DNA of 64,000 nucleotides, from assembly GCA_030654695.1 (NCBI GenBank), contig JAURWY010000017.1, positions 232,364 to 296,363 of the forward strand. Direction: 5' to 3'. Source of the stretch: Polaromonas sp. (GTDB taxonomy: Bacteria; Pseudomonadota; Gammaproteobacteria; Burkholderiales; Burkholderiaceae_C). Under the pieces are notes generated by a model, which saw only the letters and a program-made list of their open reading frames with translations, made no database searches and had not been told where the DNA came from. Positions 27,773-36,477 of the stretch are shown here, piece by piece. A program made the position numbers and the translations under genes. Numbering within the stretch: the stretch's first letter is position 1; the number at the start of each line of letters is the position of its first letter.

Positions 27773-28684
27773 ATGAAAGAAATGGCCATGCACACCGTCC
27801 TGATTTCTGTTGCCCAATTGCAAGCGCTGCAAAACAGCCAACAGCGCTGCATGATTTTTGACTGCAGCAATGACCTGACCCAGCCCAGTGCCGGCGCGCA
27901 GCAATACGCTGCAGCCCACATTCCCGGGGCGGTGTATGCGCACCTCGACAGCGCGCTGAGCGCCAAACACGGCGTGCCCGGACAGCACGGCGTGGTGACC
28001 GCCCACGGCCCCGACGAACCGGCCTCAGGCGGGCGCCATCCGCTGCCCAATCGGGAACGCTTCGCGACGTGGCTGTCGAGCATCGGTTTTGCCAACGACA
28101 TGCAAGCGGTGGTCTATGACCGCAACGGCGCGAACTATTGCGGTCGGCTGTGGTGGATGCTGAAGTGGGCCGGACACGACGCCGTGGCCGTGCTCGACGG
28201 TGGCCTGCAAGCGTGGCAGGCCGCAGGTGGCCCCGTCGCATCTGGGGACGAGCCAGCGCACTTTCAGTCGCGTTTTTTGCTGAGCGAACCCAAGTCTCGT
28301 CTGGTCGACACCGCTGCGGTCGTACAGCATCTCGGCCGGCCCGAACAAACCTTGATTGACGCGCGGGCGACGCCGCGTTTCAAGGGCGAGGTCGAGCCGC
28401 TAGACCCTGTGGCCGGCCACATTCCGGGCGCATTGAACCGCCCTTTTGCGCAGAACCTCGGGCCCGATGGCAAGTTCAAATCCGCAGAGCAGCTTAAAGC
28501 CGAATTTGCCGCCCTGCTGGGTCAGCGCGACCCGGCCACGGTGGTGCACCATTGCGGCAGCGGTGTCAGCGCCCTGCCCAATATGCTGGCGATGGAGATC
28601 GCAGGACTCAGCGGTAGCAGCCTGTACGCCGGCAGCTGGAGCGAGTGGTGCAGCGACCCGGCCCGACCTGTTGCGCAAGGCTGA
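27773..28684 (+). CDS. Sulfurtransferase, two-rhodanese-domain (3-mercaptopyruvate/thiosulfate type)
   Basis: Transfers sulfane sulfur from mercaptopyruvate or thiosulfate to acceptors such as cyanide or thiols. About 303 residues with an N-terminal inactive rhodanese domain (FDCSNDLTQP, HIPGAVYAHLD) and a C-terminal catalytic domain (LIDARATPRFKGE, HIPGALNRPF). The active-site loop CGSGVSA (near 265) is closer to the CGSGVTA loop of mercaptopyruvate sulfurtransferases than to the CRKGVT loop of thiosulfate rhodaneses. Starts at 27773, 27782 or 27788 are possible. Ten bases separate it from the GIY-YIG gene. Confidence 0.9.
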   Translation: MKEMAMHTVLISVAQLQALQNSQQRCMIFDCSNDLTQPSAGAQQYAAAHIPGAVYAHLDSALSAKHGVPGQHGVVTAHGPDEPASGGRHPLPNRERFATWLSSIGFANDMQAVVYDRNGANYCGRLWWMLKWAGHDAVAVLDGGLQAWQAAGGPVASGDEPAHFQSRFLLSEPKSRLVDTAAVVQHLGRPEQTLIDARATPRFKGEVEPLDPVAGHIPGALNRPFAQNLGPDGKFKSAEQLKAEFAALLGQRDPATVVHHCGSGVSALPNMLAMEIAGLSGSSLYAGSWSEWCSDPARPVAQG

Positions 28685-28694
28685 AGCGGAGCCC

Positions 28695-29027
28695 GTGCCA
28701 GCACAGCAACCTGATCCAACTGTGCCAACTTACCAGCTGTACTTACTAGAGTGTGAAGACGGCACGCTCTACACCGGCGTGGCGCTCGACGTGCTGGAGC
28801 GTTTTGTCAAACATCTGCTCGGCATGGGCGCCGCCTACACCCGCTCGCATCCGCCGCTGCGGGTGTTGGCTTGCAGGCACTACCCAAGCAAGGGCGACGC
28901 GCTGCGCGCGGAGTACGCGCTCAAGCAATTGCCGAGGCAACGCAAGCTGGACTTCTTCAAGCCGCATGAGCGGCTTGAAGAAGCCACTTTACCGGTCGTC
29001 AGGGCGGGGAAGACTGGCGGTCAATGA
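28695..29027 (+). CDS. GIY-YIG nuclease superfamily protein (YhbQ/UPF0213-like)
   Basis: Small single-domain GIY-YIG protein, 110 residues. The YxLY...TLYTGVALD stretch gives the GIY-YIG hairpin (Y-L and Y-T-G), followed by the basic helix residues in RFVKHLLGMGAAYTRSHPP and the conserved glutamate near ALRAEYALKQLPRQRK. Relatives are DNA structure-specific or uncharacterised nucleases. Translation starts at GTG 28695, four to five bases after GGAG and just beyond the sulfurtransferase stop, so both genes form an operon. The 3' end overlaps the convergent ZIP gene by seven bases and contains a long hairpin. Confidence 0.88.
   Translation: MPAQQPDPTVPTYQLYLLECEDGTLYTGVALDVLERFVKHLLGMGAAYTRSHPPLRVLACRHYPSKGDALRAEYALKQLPRQRKLDFFKPHERLEEATLPVVRAGKTGGQ
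28952..28983. repeat. Perfect 14-bp stem with tetraloop inside the GIY-YIG gene
   Basis: CTTCTTCAAGCCGC and its exact complement are separated by ATGA, about 45 bases before the gene end. There is no T tail, so it could be an mRNA 3' structure for either convergent gene, or a cruciform. Such a long perfect stem in coding DNA is unlikely by chance. Confidence 0.7.
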
Positions 29028-29812
29028 CTGCCGTGCGTCAGGCTGCTGGCCAGCGTGACCATGCCCATGCCGACGGCCAACCAGAAAATTTGTGCAGCCG
29101 TCTCGCTGGCCGTCAACTTCTTTTGCAATTGCGGGATCAAGTCGGCCAACGCCACGTACATAAAACTGCTGGAGGCAACCGCTAGAAAGTACGGTAAATA
29201 AGCTTCCAGTTGGGCCACCAAAAAGTAACCCACTAGACCGCCCAAGGCGGTCACTGCACCTGCGAGTGAAACCTTCAAAAAAGCGATGCGCCGGTTGTCG
29301 CTGGCCTGCCGGAGCACCGCCAGATCGCCCATGTGATGCGGCACTTCGTGCATCAGCACTGCCAGCGCCGCCACCACGCCAAGCCGCATATCAGCCACAA
29401 AAGCCGACGCAATCAGCACGCCATCGCCAAAGCAATGCACGCTGTCGCCGGTCAGGATGGCCCAGCTGCCACCGCTGCGCTGCGGGTGATTGTCATGGGC
29501 TGTGTGGCCGTCATGGGCGTGGTGATGCCCATGATGATGTTCATGGCCGTGGTGCCAGAGTTCAGCCTTGTCGAGCAAAAAGAAAAAGATCAGACCGACC
29601 AGCAGGGTCGGAAACAGTTCGTGAGCGCCAACTTGGCTTTCAAACGCTTCCGGCAGCAAGTGCATGAAAGCGGTGGCCAACAAGGCACCAGCCGCCAGAC
29701 TCAGCATGTGCTGCGTGTAACGCGCCAAAATACCAAAGCCCAGCAGGGCCGCCAGCCACACACTGCCCACACCCGCCAGTAAAGTTGCTGCGAGGATTGC
29801 CAACAAAGTCAT
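29021..29812 (-). CDS. ZIP-family divalent metal transporter
   Basis: Inner-membrane importer of zinc or related divalent metals, 263 residues from ATG 29812. About eight hydrophobic helices are visible. The binuclear metal site motifs of ZIP proteins are clear: HCFGDGVLIASAF (helix IV) and HEVPHHMGDL (helix V). A histidine-rich cytoplasmic loop (about residues 88-110, with HHGHEHHHGHHHAHDGH) lies between helices III and IV. It may supply the zinc sensed by the CZB domain of the nearby c-di-GMP protein (inference). Confidence 0.92.
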   Translation of the reverse strand: MTLLAILAATLLAGVGSVWLAALLGFGILARYTQHMLSLAAGALLATAFMHLLPEAFESQVGAHELFPTLLVGLIFFFLLDKAELWHHGHEHHHGHHHAHDGHTAHDNHPQRSGGSWAILTGDSVHCFGDGVLIASAFVADMRLGVVAALAVLMHEVPHHMGDLAVLRQASDNRRIAFLKVSLAGAVTALGGLVGYFLVAQLEAYLPYFLAVASSSFMYVALADLIPQLQKKLTASETAAQIFWLAVGMGMVTLASSLTHGSH

Positions 29813-29918
29813 ATAAACGCCAATTTCCAAGAACCCATGAGCCCACAAACAAGCCCGGCAGCCAAGCATGGCCGACCGGGCGGTCGGGGCCTATTATCCA
29901 GCGTCTGGGCTCAAGCTC

Positions 29919-30830
29919 TTAAGCGACGCCGTGGGTCTTGAACCAAGCCAGTGCTCGTTTGAAGCCATCTTGCGCCGGCTCGACGCGGTAGCTGGGGCGG
30001 TAATCGGCATGAAAAGCGTGCGGTGCGTCTGGGTAGACCACGAACTCAGACGCTTTGGCAGCCGCGTTGCCAGCACTGCCCGCAGCGGCCAGTGCGGTCT
30101 TCATCTGGTTGACGGTGTCCAGTGGAATACCGCTGTCTTGGCCGCCGTACAGGCCCAGCACAGGTGCCTTGTGCGCAGCCGCCAAATCGAGGGGATGCTT
30201 TGGCGTCAGAGCCGATGAGGTGCCCACCAAGCGGCCATACCAAGCCGCGCCCGCCTTGACCTTGTTGCTTTGCTGCGCGTACAACCAAGTGATGCGACCA
30301 CCCCAGCAAAAACCGGTGATAGCGACTTTGTCGGTGTTGCCACCGTGCTGGACGGCCCAGTTCACGGCGCCATCCAGATCAGCCATGACTTGCGCGTCCG
30401 GTACCTTAGAGACCACCTCAGCCTGCAGTTTGGCCATCTCGCTATAAGCGCCCGGGTCGCCTTGGCGAGCAAACAGTTCAGGGGCGATCGCCAAATAGCC
30501 GGCCTTCGCAAATCGACGGGCGGTGTCGGCGATGTATTCGTGCACGCCAAAAATCTCATGAATGACCAGCACCACCGGCAGGTTGGTTTTACCTGCAGGA
30601 GCCGCATAGAAAGCCGGCACCTTGAAGCCATTGACTTCATACATGACCTCACCTGTGGTCAAACCTTCAGAGGACGTTTTGATGGCCGTCTGGGCCATCA
30701 GTGGCATCGCAGCCGCCGCATAGCCGACGCCCAGAGCGGCTTTCAGCGCAGTGCGGCGGCTGGCGCCGGCTTCGGTCGACCGCCCAGGGAGCAGCGCATC
30801 AAAATCTTTTCTTTGGTCTTGGTTCAGCAT
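29919..30830 (-). CDS. Dienelactone hydrolase family protein with Tat signal
   Basis: Alpha/beta hydrolase of the dienelactone hydrolase family, 303 residues. AAGGA lies about nine bases before ATG 30830. Near residues 25-50 a twin-arginine motif (SRRTALKAALG) and a hydrophobic stretch ending LMAQ indicate Tat export to the periplasm. The family nucleophile cysteine is in GFCWGG (near 175), the aspartate in GGQDSGIP and the histidine in APHAFHADY; the HEIFG glutamate is also present. Substrate unknown. It lies 97 bases downstream of the retinal cassette on the same strand but has flank-like base composition, so it is probably not part of that system. Confidence 0.9.
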   Translation of the reverse strand: MLNQDQRKDFDALLPGRSTEAGASRRTALKAALGVGYAAAAMPLMAQTAIKTSSEGLTTGEVMYEVNGFKVPAFYAAPAGKTNLPVVLVIHEIFGVHEYIADTARRFAKAGYLAIAPELFARQGDPGAYSEMAKLQAEVVSKVPDAQVMADLDGAVNWAVQHGGNTDKVAITGFCWGGRITWLYAQQSNKVKAGAAWYGRLVGTSSALTPKHPLDLAAAHKAPVLGLYGGQDSGIPLDTVNQMKTALAAAGSAGNAAAKASEFVVYPDAPHAFHADYRPSYRVEPAQDGFKRALAWFKTHGVA

Positions 30831-30926
30831 AAAGAGGTCCTTGAAGTCACAAAAAAATGGTTGGCAGAATGGCCAGTAACAGTGTGCCAGTTTAGCCAAC
30901 CTAGGGGGATTTAACGTTGCAAATAG

Positions 30927-31829
30927 TTACGGAAACACTCTGACCGAGCCTTTTGCAAGCTTGGATGGCCAACCGCTGAAACGAACCCGCTCCACCAACA
31001 CCATGTGCGGTACGGTGAGGGCCGCCAGGGCCACAAACAGAAATTGGATTATTCGTTCATCAATGGGCGAGTCGGGCAACCAATACCACCCGCCTGCGGC
31101 CATTAGCAAAATCGCCAACATGGGCAATACAGCCACCACAGCAAGGCGTTGCAGTGTCATGCCGGCATATATTTGCGTGCGCAAAATATGCCGTGGGCTG
31201 TGCATACAGCAAAAGAAAATCGTGAACCCCAGCAACGGCGATGCCGTGAAGGTCAAAACACTGACAGCCAAGACTTCCAGGGCCAACAAAGCATCTTGGC
31301 GCGCACTGTGCACAATCACCATCCCCAGCGCAGCCAGCCATGGCCAAACCATGAATTGCAACACCGCCACCACCAAGCCCGCGGCGTGCGGGCCCGTCAA
31401 GAGAGAGAAAAGCCTGTCAAGTTCTGCCGCGTGCAAGGCTGCTGGCAAAACGATCGCAGCCCCGCCGTAAAAAAACCGCACAAAAAAATTCGCACCTGCA
31501 GCCAGATCGCCGGAAAAGTGCAGCACTGAAATGGCCAGAAAACCAAGCAAAAAAACAGTTGGTGCGTACCACCACAATGCCACCACCAAAGCTGCCAACA
31601 ACAGGTAAGCGAAAACGAAGAGTGCCCACGATGTGCGGCTTTTGATTTGCGGCAATGCTTGCGCAAAAATGGGATCCAACGCGCCATGGGGGACGCCGAG
31701 CAAGACGATGAACAGGCCCGCCAACAACAGCTCAAGCTGTGGATTTAAAGGCACAAAAACCGCTGACAAAATGCCTGTCATCAGCGCCAAAATGCTGAAC
31801 AAAAAACCCTGCCGACGCAAGGCGGTCAT
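30927..31829 (-). CDS. blh: Brp/Blh-family beta-carotene 15,15'-dioxygenase
   Basis: Cleaves beta-carotene at the central double bond to give two molecules of all-trans retinal, the rhodopsin chromophore. 300 residues, integral membrane protein with many hydrophobic helices. The histidines that bind iron in this family are at H48 (GVPHGALDP), H104 (VLHFSGD), H210 and H214 (CMHSPRH), with another at H275 (VPHMVLVE). The start at 31829 overlaps the crtY stop (ATGA). A longer reading would add 19 residues from inside crtY. Last gene of the rhodopsin-carotenoid operon. Confidence 0.93.
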   Translation of the reverse strand: MTALRRQGFLFSILALMTGILSAVFVPLNPQLELLLAGLFIVLLGVPHGALDPIFAQALPQIKSRTSWALFVFAYLLLAALVVALWWYAPTVFLLGFLAISVLHFSGDLAAGANFFVRFFYGGAAIVLPAALHAAELDRLFSLLTGPHAAGLVVAVLQFMVWPWLAALGMVIVHSARQDALLALEVLAVSVLTFTASPLLGFTIFFCCMHSPRHILRTQIYAGMTLQRLAVVAVLPMLAILLMAAGGWYWLPDSPIDERIIQFLFVALAALTVPHMVLVERVRFSGWPSKLAKGSVRVFP

Positions 31830-32983
31830 AGCGAGCGGGGCAAGCTGAAAAGCTGCCGTAAAAAAGGCCTGTGCGGCAAAGCCCAAACCATGGCGACAAA
31901 GTCAGACAGTCTTGCGCTTTCACCTAAAAAACGAATGACCCGTTGACTCGCCACCCCAGAAAATAAAGCCATGAACAACTGCGGCGCCAATTCGGGCTGG
32001 CGACGAACAACGTTTAAAAACACGGTGTCCATCCACCCCCTCAAGGCGGGCTCTTGGGGGTGGCCTATCGGTGAACCGCCGTTGGCCATCGCACGGCCAC
32101 AGTCGGCAGCCCAGCGCTGAATACGCTGGAAGGCATAACCCGTTGCAGGTCGAGCCGCGCCAGCAAACAAGCCGACACGCACGTAGGCTGGATCTGCACT
32201 TGGCCCGGTGGCCTGCAGACCCGCCAAGCCCATGGGAAGGACGCCTTGTTCTGAACGCAGCACCGTGAACGCAGCCCCTTTGACACGCTGCGCGATCGCA
32301 CTTTGCAAATCGAGCGCCAACGCATCTGAAGTGAACGGTGCCACGGCAAACACGGTGAACTCAACCAAGGCCCGCGTAGAAGACAAGGGCAGCACATAGG
32401 TGAAGGCAACACGCTCTGGCGTGGCCGCTGAAAAGTTCATCAATTCAACGCAGCTCGGCTCAAAGACGGGCTGGGCACACGCAATTTCAAGACCATAAAA
32501 CGATTGCCATAACAGGGCGCCGTCTTGCGCAGGCAGCCGTTGTGGCCGAGTGTCGACAACGCTGGCCGCTGAGAAGGCACCCTCCGGCGTCTCAAAATGC
32601 CATCGACCTTGGCGAAGTTGCGGCTCAGAATTAACGGTTGACTCCATTTTCAATCTCATTTGTGGAACGGTCGCGAGCGCCGCCGCCGCTGCGTTGTAAA
32701 ACTGTTCGGCCGTGAGCATCCGGTACGGGGTTTCAGAACAATCAAGGCGTCGCTCCTGACCAGCGCCCACAACTTTGAACGTTTGCCATTGGTGTGCTGC
32801 CTGTTGCGCAAAAGGCGTTTTGGCATCGCCCCAAAAGCACCAAGTTCGGTCATTTTTATAGGAGGCCCGCTGCTCCAAAATCAGCGTTGAAGGGGCACGC
32901 TGCCCGTGCTGAGCTAACTGCATGGCCAAGCTCAACCCGGCGCATCCGCCGCCCAAGATCAGCAGTTCGACATCATGCTGCAT
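31826..32983 (-). CDS. crtY: Lycopene beta-cyclase CrtY
   Basis: Closes both ends of lycopene to make beta-carotene. 385 residues. The N-terminal dinucleotide-binding motif is LLILGGGCAGLSLAMQLAQ; the CrtY signature NDRTWCFWG is near residue 50; VAFTYVLPLS and LFAGAARPATGYAFQRIQRW are also typical. The start overlaps the crtB end by 11 bases and the stop overlaps the blh start. No beta-carotene ketolase (crtW) or hydroxylase (crtZ) is in the cluster, so beta-carotene is expected to go to retinal. Confidence 0.94.
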   Translation of the reverse strand: MQHDVELLILGGGCAGLSLAMQLAQHGQRAPSTLILEQRASYKNDRTWCFWGDAKTPFAQQAAHQWQTFKVVGAGQERRLDCSETPYRMLTAEQFYNAAAAALATVPQMRLKMESTVNSEPQLRQGRWHFETPEGAFSAASVVDTRPQRLPAQDGALLWQSFYGLEIACAQPVFEPSCVELMNFSAATPERVAFTYVLPLSSTRALVEFTVFAVAPFTSDALALDLQSAIAQRVKGAAFTVLRSEQGVLPMGLAGLQATGPSADPAYVRVGLFAGAARPATGYAFQRIQRWAADCGRAMANGGSPIGHPQEPALRGWMDTVFLNVVRRQPELAPQLFMALFSGVASQRVIRFLGESARLSDFVAMVWALPHRPFLRQLFSLPRSL

Positions 32984-33941
32984 AGCGTAAGAAAGAAGCA
33001 GCGCTGCAAGCCGGGAAACTCGACAAGGCCGAGTGCAATCGCTTGTCGTGTCGTGCTGGATAGCGCCAAAAAAAACGACTGAACGGCAGGGCCACCAAGG
33101 CCTGCGACGTGATTACCGCCTTACGCCAAGGCGCAACTACAACGCGCGCTGACCAATCGATGTGATCACGCGCCCTGAGCTGTACACCGATCTCCCGGTA
33201 GACGCGAGCCGCCACCAACATCCCCCCTCGCGCGCGCACTGGCAAATAAGACAAGCCAAGCTCGCCACTCTGGTAGTAGGTTTCTGCACAGTCGAGCAAA
33301 CTTGACACACAGGCCTTGAGCTCTAAGGACAATTGCCCGGATGGACAAAGCAATAAGTCTGGCGACAAATCGCCCACCATCGACGCCGGCAAATAGCGCC
33401 GATTGACTGCCGCGTCAGCCACGATGTCGCGACAAATATTGGTCAGCTGCATGGCAATTCCCAAGTCAACCGCATGTGGAAACGCAGCGCGTGTATCTGT
33501 ATCCAGTACCTTGCACATCATCAAGCCTACCGTACCCGCCACTTGGTAGCAGTAGCGCAGCAGCGAATCCAAATCAGGCATGCGAACCGGTTCAAGGTCT
33601 GACTGAACGCCGGCAATCAAATCCAAAAAAATATCAGCATCAATGCCGCATTCGTGCATCAAAGCCAGGCCATCCTGAATGACAGGATCATTGGAATAAC
33701 CACTGCGTACAGACGCCGCAGCGCCCAACAAAGCTTGTTTTGCCAAGGTCGTGGATTGGCCCTCGTCGGCCAAATCATCAATGTAACGACACAGGCGGTA
33801 CAAGCGTGTAGACCGTTCCGCGTGAAGCGTTCCGAGTAAATGACGAGCCCAGTAAAAGCTGCGTCCCTTTGCAGCGAGAACGCTTTCAGCACTTGCCGTA
33901 GAGGCCGCAATATCGGAGCCAGAACGGCACGAATCGTTCAT
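32973..33941 (-). CDS. crtB: Phytoene synthase CrtB
   Basis: Condenses two geranylgeranyl diphosphates to phytoene. 322 residues from ATG 33941, which overlaps the crtI stop as ATGA. The two aspartate-rich magnesium-binding motifs are DDLAD at 55-59 (in YRLCRYIDDLADEG) and DIVAD (in NICRDIVADAAVNRRYLP). The usual VAGTVG motif is also present. The longer reading (16 extra residues) would extend into crtI and is not favoured. Confidence 0.95.
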   Translation of the reverse strand: MNDSCRSGSDIAASTASAESVLAAKGRSFYWARHLLGTLHAERSTRLYRLCRYIDDLADEGQSTTLAKQALLGAAASVRSGYSNDPVIQDGLALMHECGIDADIFLDLIAGVQSDLEPVRMPDLDSLLRYCYQVAGTVGLMMCKVLDTDTRAAFPHAVDLGIAMQLTNICRDIVADAAVNRRYLPASMVGDLSPDLLLCPSGQLSLELKACVSSLLDCAETYYQSGELGLSYLPVRARGGMLVAARVYREIGVQLRARDHIDWSARVVVAPWRKAVITSQALVALPFSRFFWRYPARHDKRLHSALSSFPACSAASFLRYAA

Positions 33942-35413
33942 GCCGAAACAGCCCTCGGAATCAGTGCATCCAAGACTTTGGCAGAGCAAAGGACACCGGG
34001 CAGTCCGGCACCTGGATGGGTTCCTGCGCCAACCAAATAGAGATTTTTCAGGCCCTCTGCTTGGTTATGAAATCGAAACCAAGCCGACTGCCGAAACAAC
34101 GGTGACACCGAAAACCCAGCCCCGTGTTGGCTTAAATAATCTTTTTCAAAATCTTTCGGCGTCATGAAAAATTCTTCAGTGATCGTTGTTTCCAAGTCCG
34201 GCAAAAGGGTCCGACCGAGCGCCGCCACGATTCGATCACGCAAAGCCGGGCCGCTTTTCGTCCAATCTTGCTTCCCGAGTAAATTGGGCACTGGGCACAA
34301 GACATAAAAACTGTCGCAACCGGGCGGCGCGAAACTCGGGTCGGTCGCCGTAGGTCTGTGCAGATAGAGTGAAAAGTCTTCCGACAAGGTCTTGTGATTG
34401 AAGATGTCGGCCAACAACTCACGATAGCGCTCACCCATCCAAATGGTGTGATGTGCCACCTCTGGGTAGGTCCGCGTGGTGCCAAAATACAAAACAAACA
34501 GGCCCATAGAAAACGCAGCAGCCCCCAGTTTTAAGCGAGTTGCAATGGGCTGCTCGGAAGGCTTGACCATGCTGCCGTAAAGATGCGCAGGGTCTGCATT
34601 CGAGACCACCAGGTCTGCGCTCAGGATGCGTCCATCGTCCATCACGACGCCTTTCACCACCCCTTGTTCGACGCTCAACGACTGCACTGTTTGTCCGAGC
34701 TGCACGTCTATACCTTGACGCGCCATCAGGCCGCCCAAAGCTTGCGTGATGGACCCTGTCCCACCCATCGCGAAGTGAACACCATAAGCCCGTTCTAGGT
34801 AATGAATCAAGCCGTAAATGCTGGTCGTGTCGAAAGGATTTCCCCCGACCAGCAAGGGCTGAATAGAAAAAGCTTGGCGCAGCTTCGGGTTGCTCAAATA
34901 ACGCGACACCAGTTGCCAGACTGTTTCATAACTGCGCAAGCCCAGCAACCTTGGGATTTGCTTGAGCATTGTTTTGAAGCGATGAAAGGGAACCGCCGAG
35001 AGCTCCGTAAACCCCACATCGTAAATACGCTTTGACTGCTGCAGCAATTGACGGTAACCGTCGCAGTCTTTGGGCTCAATGCGCGCAATCTCTGCCAAAG
35101 TCTCTTCTAGCGTTCCGCCGTAGTTGAAACTATCGCCATCTGCAAAGTGAAAACGGTACCAAGGTTTCAACGGCACCAAGGTGACGTGGTCTGAAAATTT
35201 TTCGCCGAATAATTCAAATAATTCATCAAACAGAAACGGGGCTGTGATGACCGTAGGACCAGCATCGTGTCGAAAACCATTGCGCTCAAAGACCTGCGCG
35301 CGCCCGCCAATCTGAGTACAACGGTCAACCACGGTGACCTCGTACCCTTTCGCCCGCAAGCGCAGCGCTGCGGCTATGCCGCCAAACCCAGCACCAATCA
35401 CCAAAGCCTGCAT
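33938..35413 (-). CDS. crtI: Phytoene desaturase CrtI
   Basis: FAD-dependent bacterial-type desaturase that converts phytoene to lycopene in four steps. 491 residues. The N-terminal FAD motif is VIGAGFGGIAAALRLRAKG; GGRAQVFERNGFRHDAGPTVI follows, and the C-terminal CrtI signature is GAGTHPGAGLPGVLCSAKV. The start at 35413 overlaps the crtE stop as TGATG, which argues against the three-residue-longer version. Confidence 0.96.
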   Translation of the reverse strand: MQALVIGAGFGGIAAALRLRAKGYEVTVVDRCTQIGGRAQVFERNGFRHDAGPTVITAPFLFDELFELFGEKFSDHVTLVPLKPWYRFHFADGDSFNYGGTLEETLAEIARIEPKDCDGYRQLLQQSKRIYDVGFTELSAVPFHRFKTMLKQIPRLLGLRSYETVWQLVSRYLSNPKLRQAFSIQPLLVGGNPFDTTSIYGLIHYLERAYGVHFAMGGTGSITQALGGLMARQGIDVQLGQTVQSLSVEQGVVKGVVMDDGRILSADLVVSNADPAHLYGSMVKPSEQPIATRLKLGAAAFSMGLFVLYFGTTRTYPEVAHHTIWMGERYRELLADIFNHKTLSEDFSLYLHRPTATDPSFAPPGCDSFYVLCPVPNLLGKQDWTKSGPALRDRIVAALGRTLLPDLETTITEEFFMTPKDFEKDYLSQHGAGFSVSPLFRQSAWFRFHNQAEGLKNLYLVGAGTHPGAGLPGVLCSAKVLDALIPRAVSA

Positions 35414-36375
35414 CAGCCACACTCCGCAGAAGATAAAACACCGAACATGGCGCGCAGCTGTGCAGACAAATCAAGCAACAGCACACCTGAAGCATTCGGC
35501 ATTTGTAGAGCGATGGCTTCGCAAAGCGCAAGGTGCTGCAGACCTAAGTCTCTGGCAGCAACCTGAGGATCCATTGATTTTTCTGCCCCAGCAAGGCTGT
35601 TTTGGTTCGACAAAATAAAAACAATGTTCAAACACTTGGGTTGACCCTGGCTGACGGCATCAGATTCACAGTCAATCGTGACGTCTTGCAAGTCGTCAAA
35701 AATTTGATAGCTGACAGCGAAGTTTTCACAAGCCTTTCGCGCCAATGGCAAAGCGTCTCTTCGTCCGGACGCTATCAGGACCAGTTCTAAAGGCAAACTC
35801 AACAACGCACCGGACTTGGCTTTTGCAATGTTGATGTACTGCGCAATGCCCTCAGGTTGATCGTTGCGCATCGTCAGGTCTGCGCATTGCCCATCAATAG
35901 CGGCGCCTGTGCGCTCATGCAGCAATGCCAACATGGCAGGCAAAAGAAGAGGCTGCGAAAAAGTGCACAACACCCCATAAGCGGCAGACAGCAAATAATC
36001 GCCGCTGCAAATAGCCACATTGGTGCCAAACTTGGACCACAAGGCTGGCTGACCTCGCCGCAGGCTGTCTCTGTCTTGAATGTCGTCGTGTACCAGAGAG
36101 GCGTTGTGCAGTAACTCCGCACAACTTGCAATACACAGTGAATCACTCTCCGGCAGGCCTAACGCCAACCCGCCTGCCAATGCCAAACGCGCCCGCACAC
36201 GCTGACCACCTGATTGCAAGTGATAAGCCGCAGCGCTTCTTGCGTCTGCTTTCCCAAATGGATTGAAGCGGTGGTCTAAACGCAGCGCCTGAAACATGAG
36301 CGCTTCGACTTTCACCAGCAAAGCCTCCGCACTATCTGGCGGGGCAACGTGCTGCACGGCATCAGTTGCAGACAT
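35413..36375 (-). CDS. crtE: Geranylgeranyl diphosphate synthase CrtE
   Basis: Extends farnesyl diphosphate to C20 geranylgeranyl diphosphate, the committed entry to carotenoids. 320 residues. The first aspartate-rich motif is DDIQD at 97-101 (LLHNASLVHDDIQDRDSLRRG), the second is DDLQD (in YQIFDDLQDVTID). AGGAG lies eight bases before the ATG, so despite the stem-loop upstream it has its own strong ribosome site. First of the five overlapping pathway genes after the opsin. Confidence 0.94.
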   Translation of the reverse strand: MSATDAVQHVAPPDSAEALLVKVEALMFQALRLDHRFNPFGKADARSAAAYHLQSGGQRVRARLALAGGLALGLPESDSLCIASCAELLHNASLVHDDIQDRDSLRRGQPALWSKFGTNVAICSGDYLLSAAYGVLCTFSQPLLLPAMLALLHERTGAAIDGQCADLTMRNDQPEGIAQYINIAKAKSGALLSLPLELVLIASGRRDALPLARKACENFAVSYQIFDDLQDVTIDCESDAVSQGQPKCLNIVFILSNQNSLAGAEKSMDPQVAARDLGLQHLALCEAIALQMPNASGVLLLDLSAQLRAMFGVLSSAECG

Positions 36376-36428
36376 CGGTTGACTCCTTTTCAGGTCGACA
36401 GATCACCGAACGGCGCATGTCCGAAAGT

Positions 36429-36461
36429 GAGTTTTCTCCAGCACGGCGCCGGAGAAAACTC
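36429..36461 (-). promoter_or_regulatory. Intercistronic stem-loop between opsin and crtE
   Basis: GAGTTTTCTCC and GGAGAAAACTC form a perfect 11-bp stem with an 11-base GC-rich loop, 16 bases after the opsin stop and about 55 before the crtE start. It lacks a T tail, so it more likely stabilises the opsin 3' end or attenuates read-through than ends all transcription. Confidence 0.6.
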
Positions 36462-36477
36462 GTCTGAACGTGAAGGC

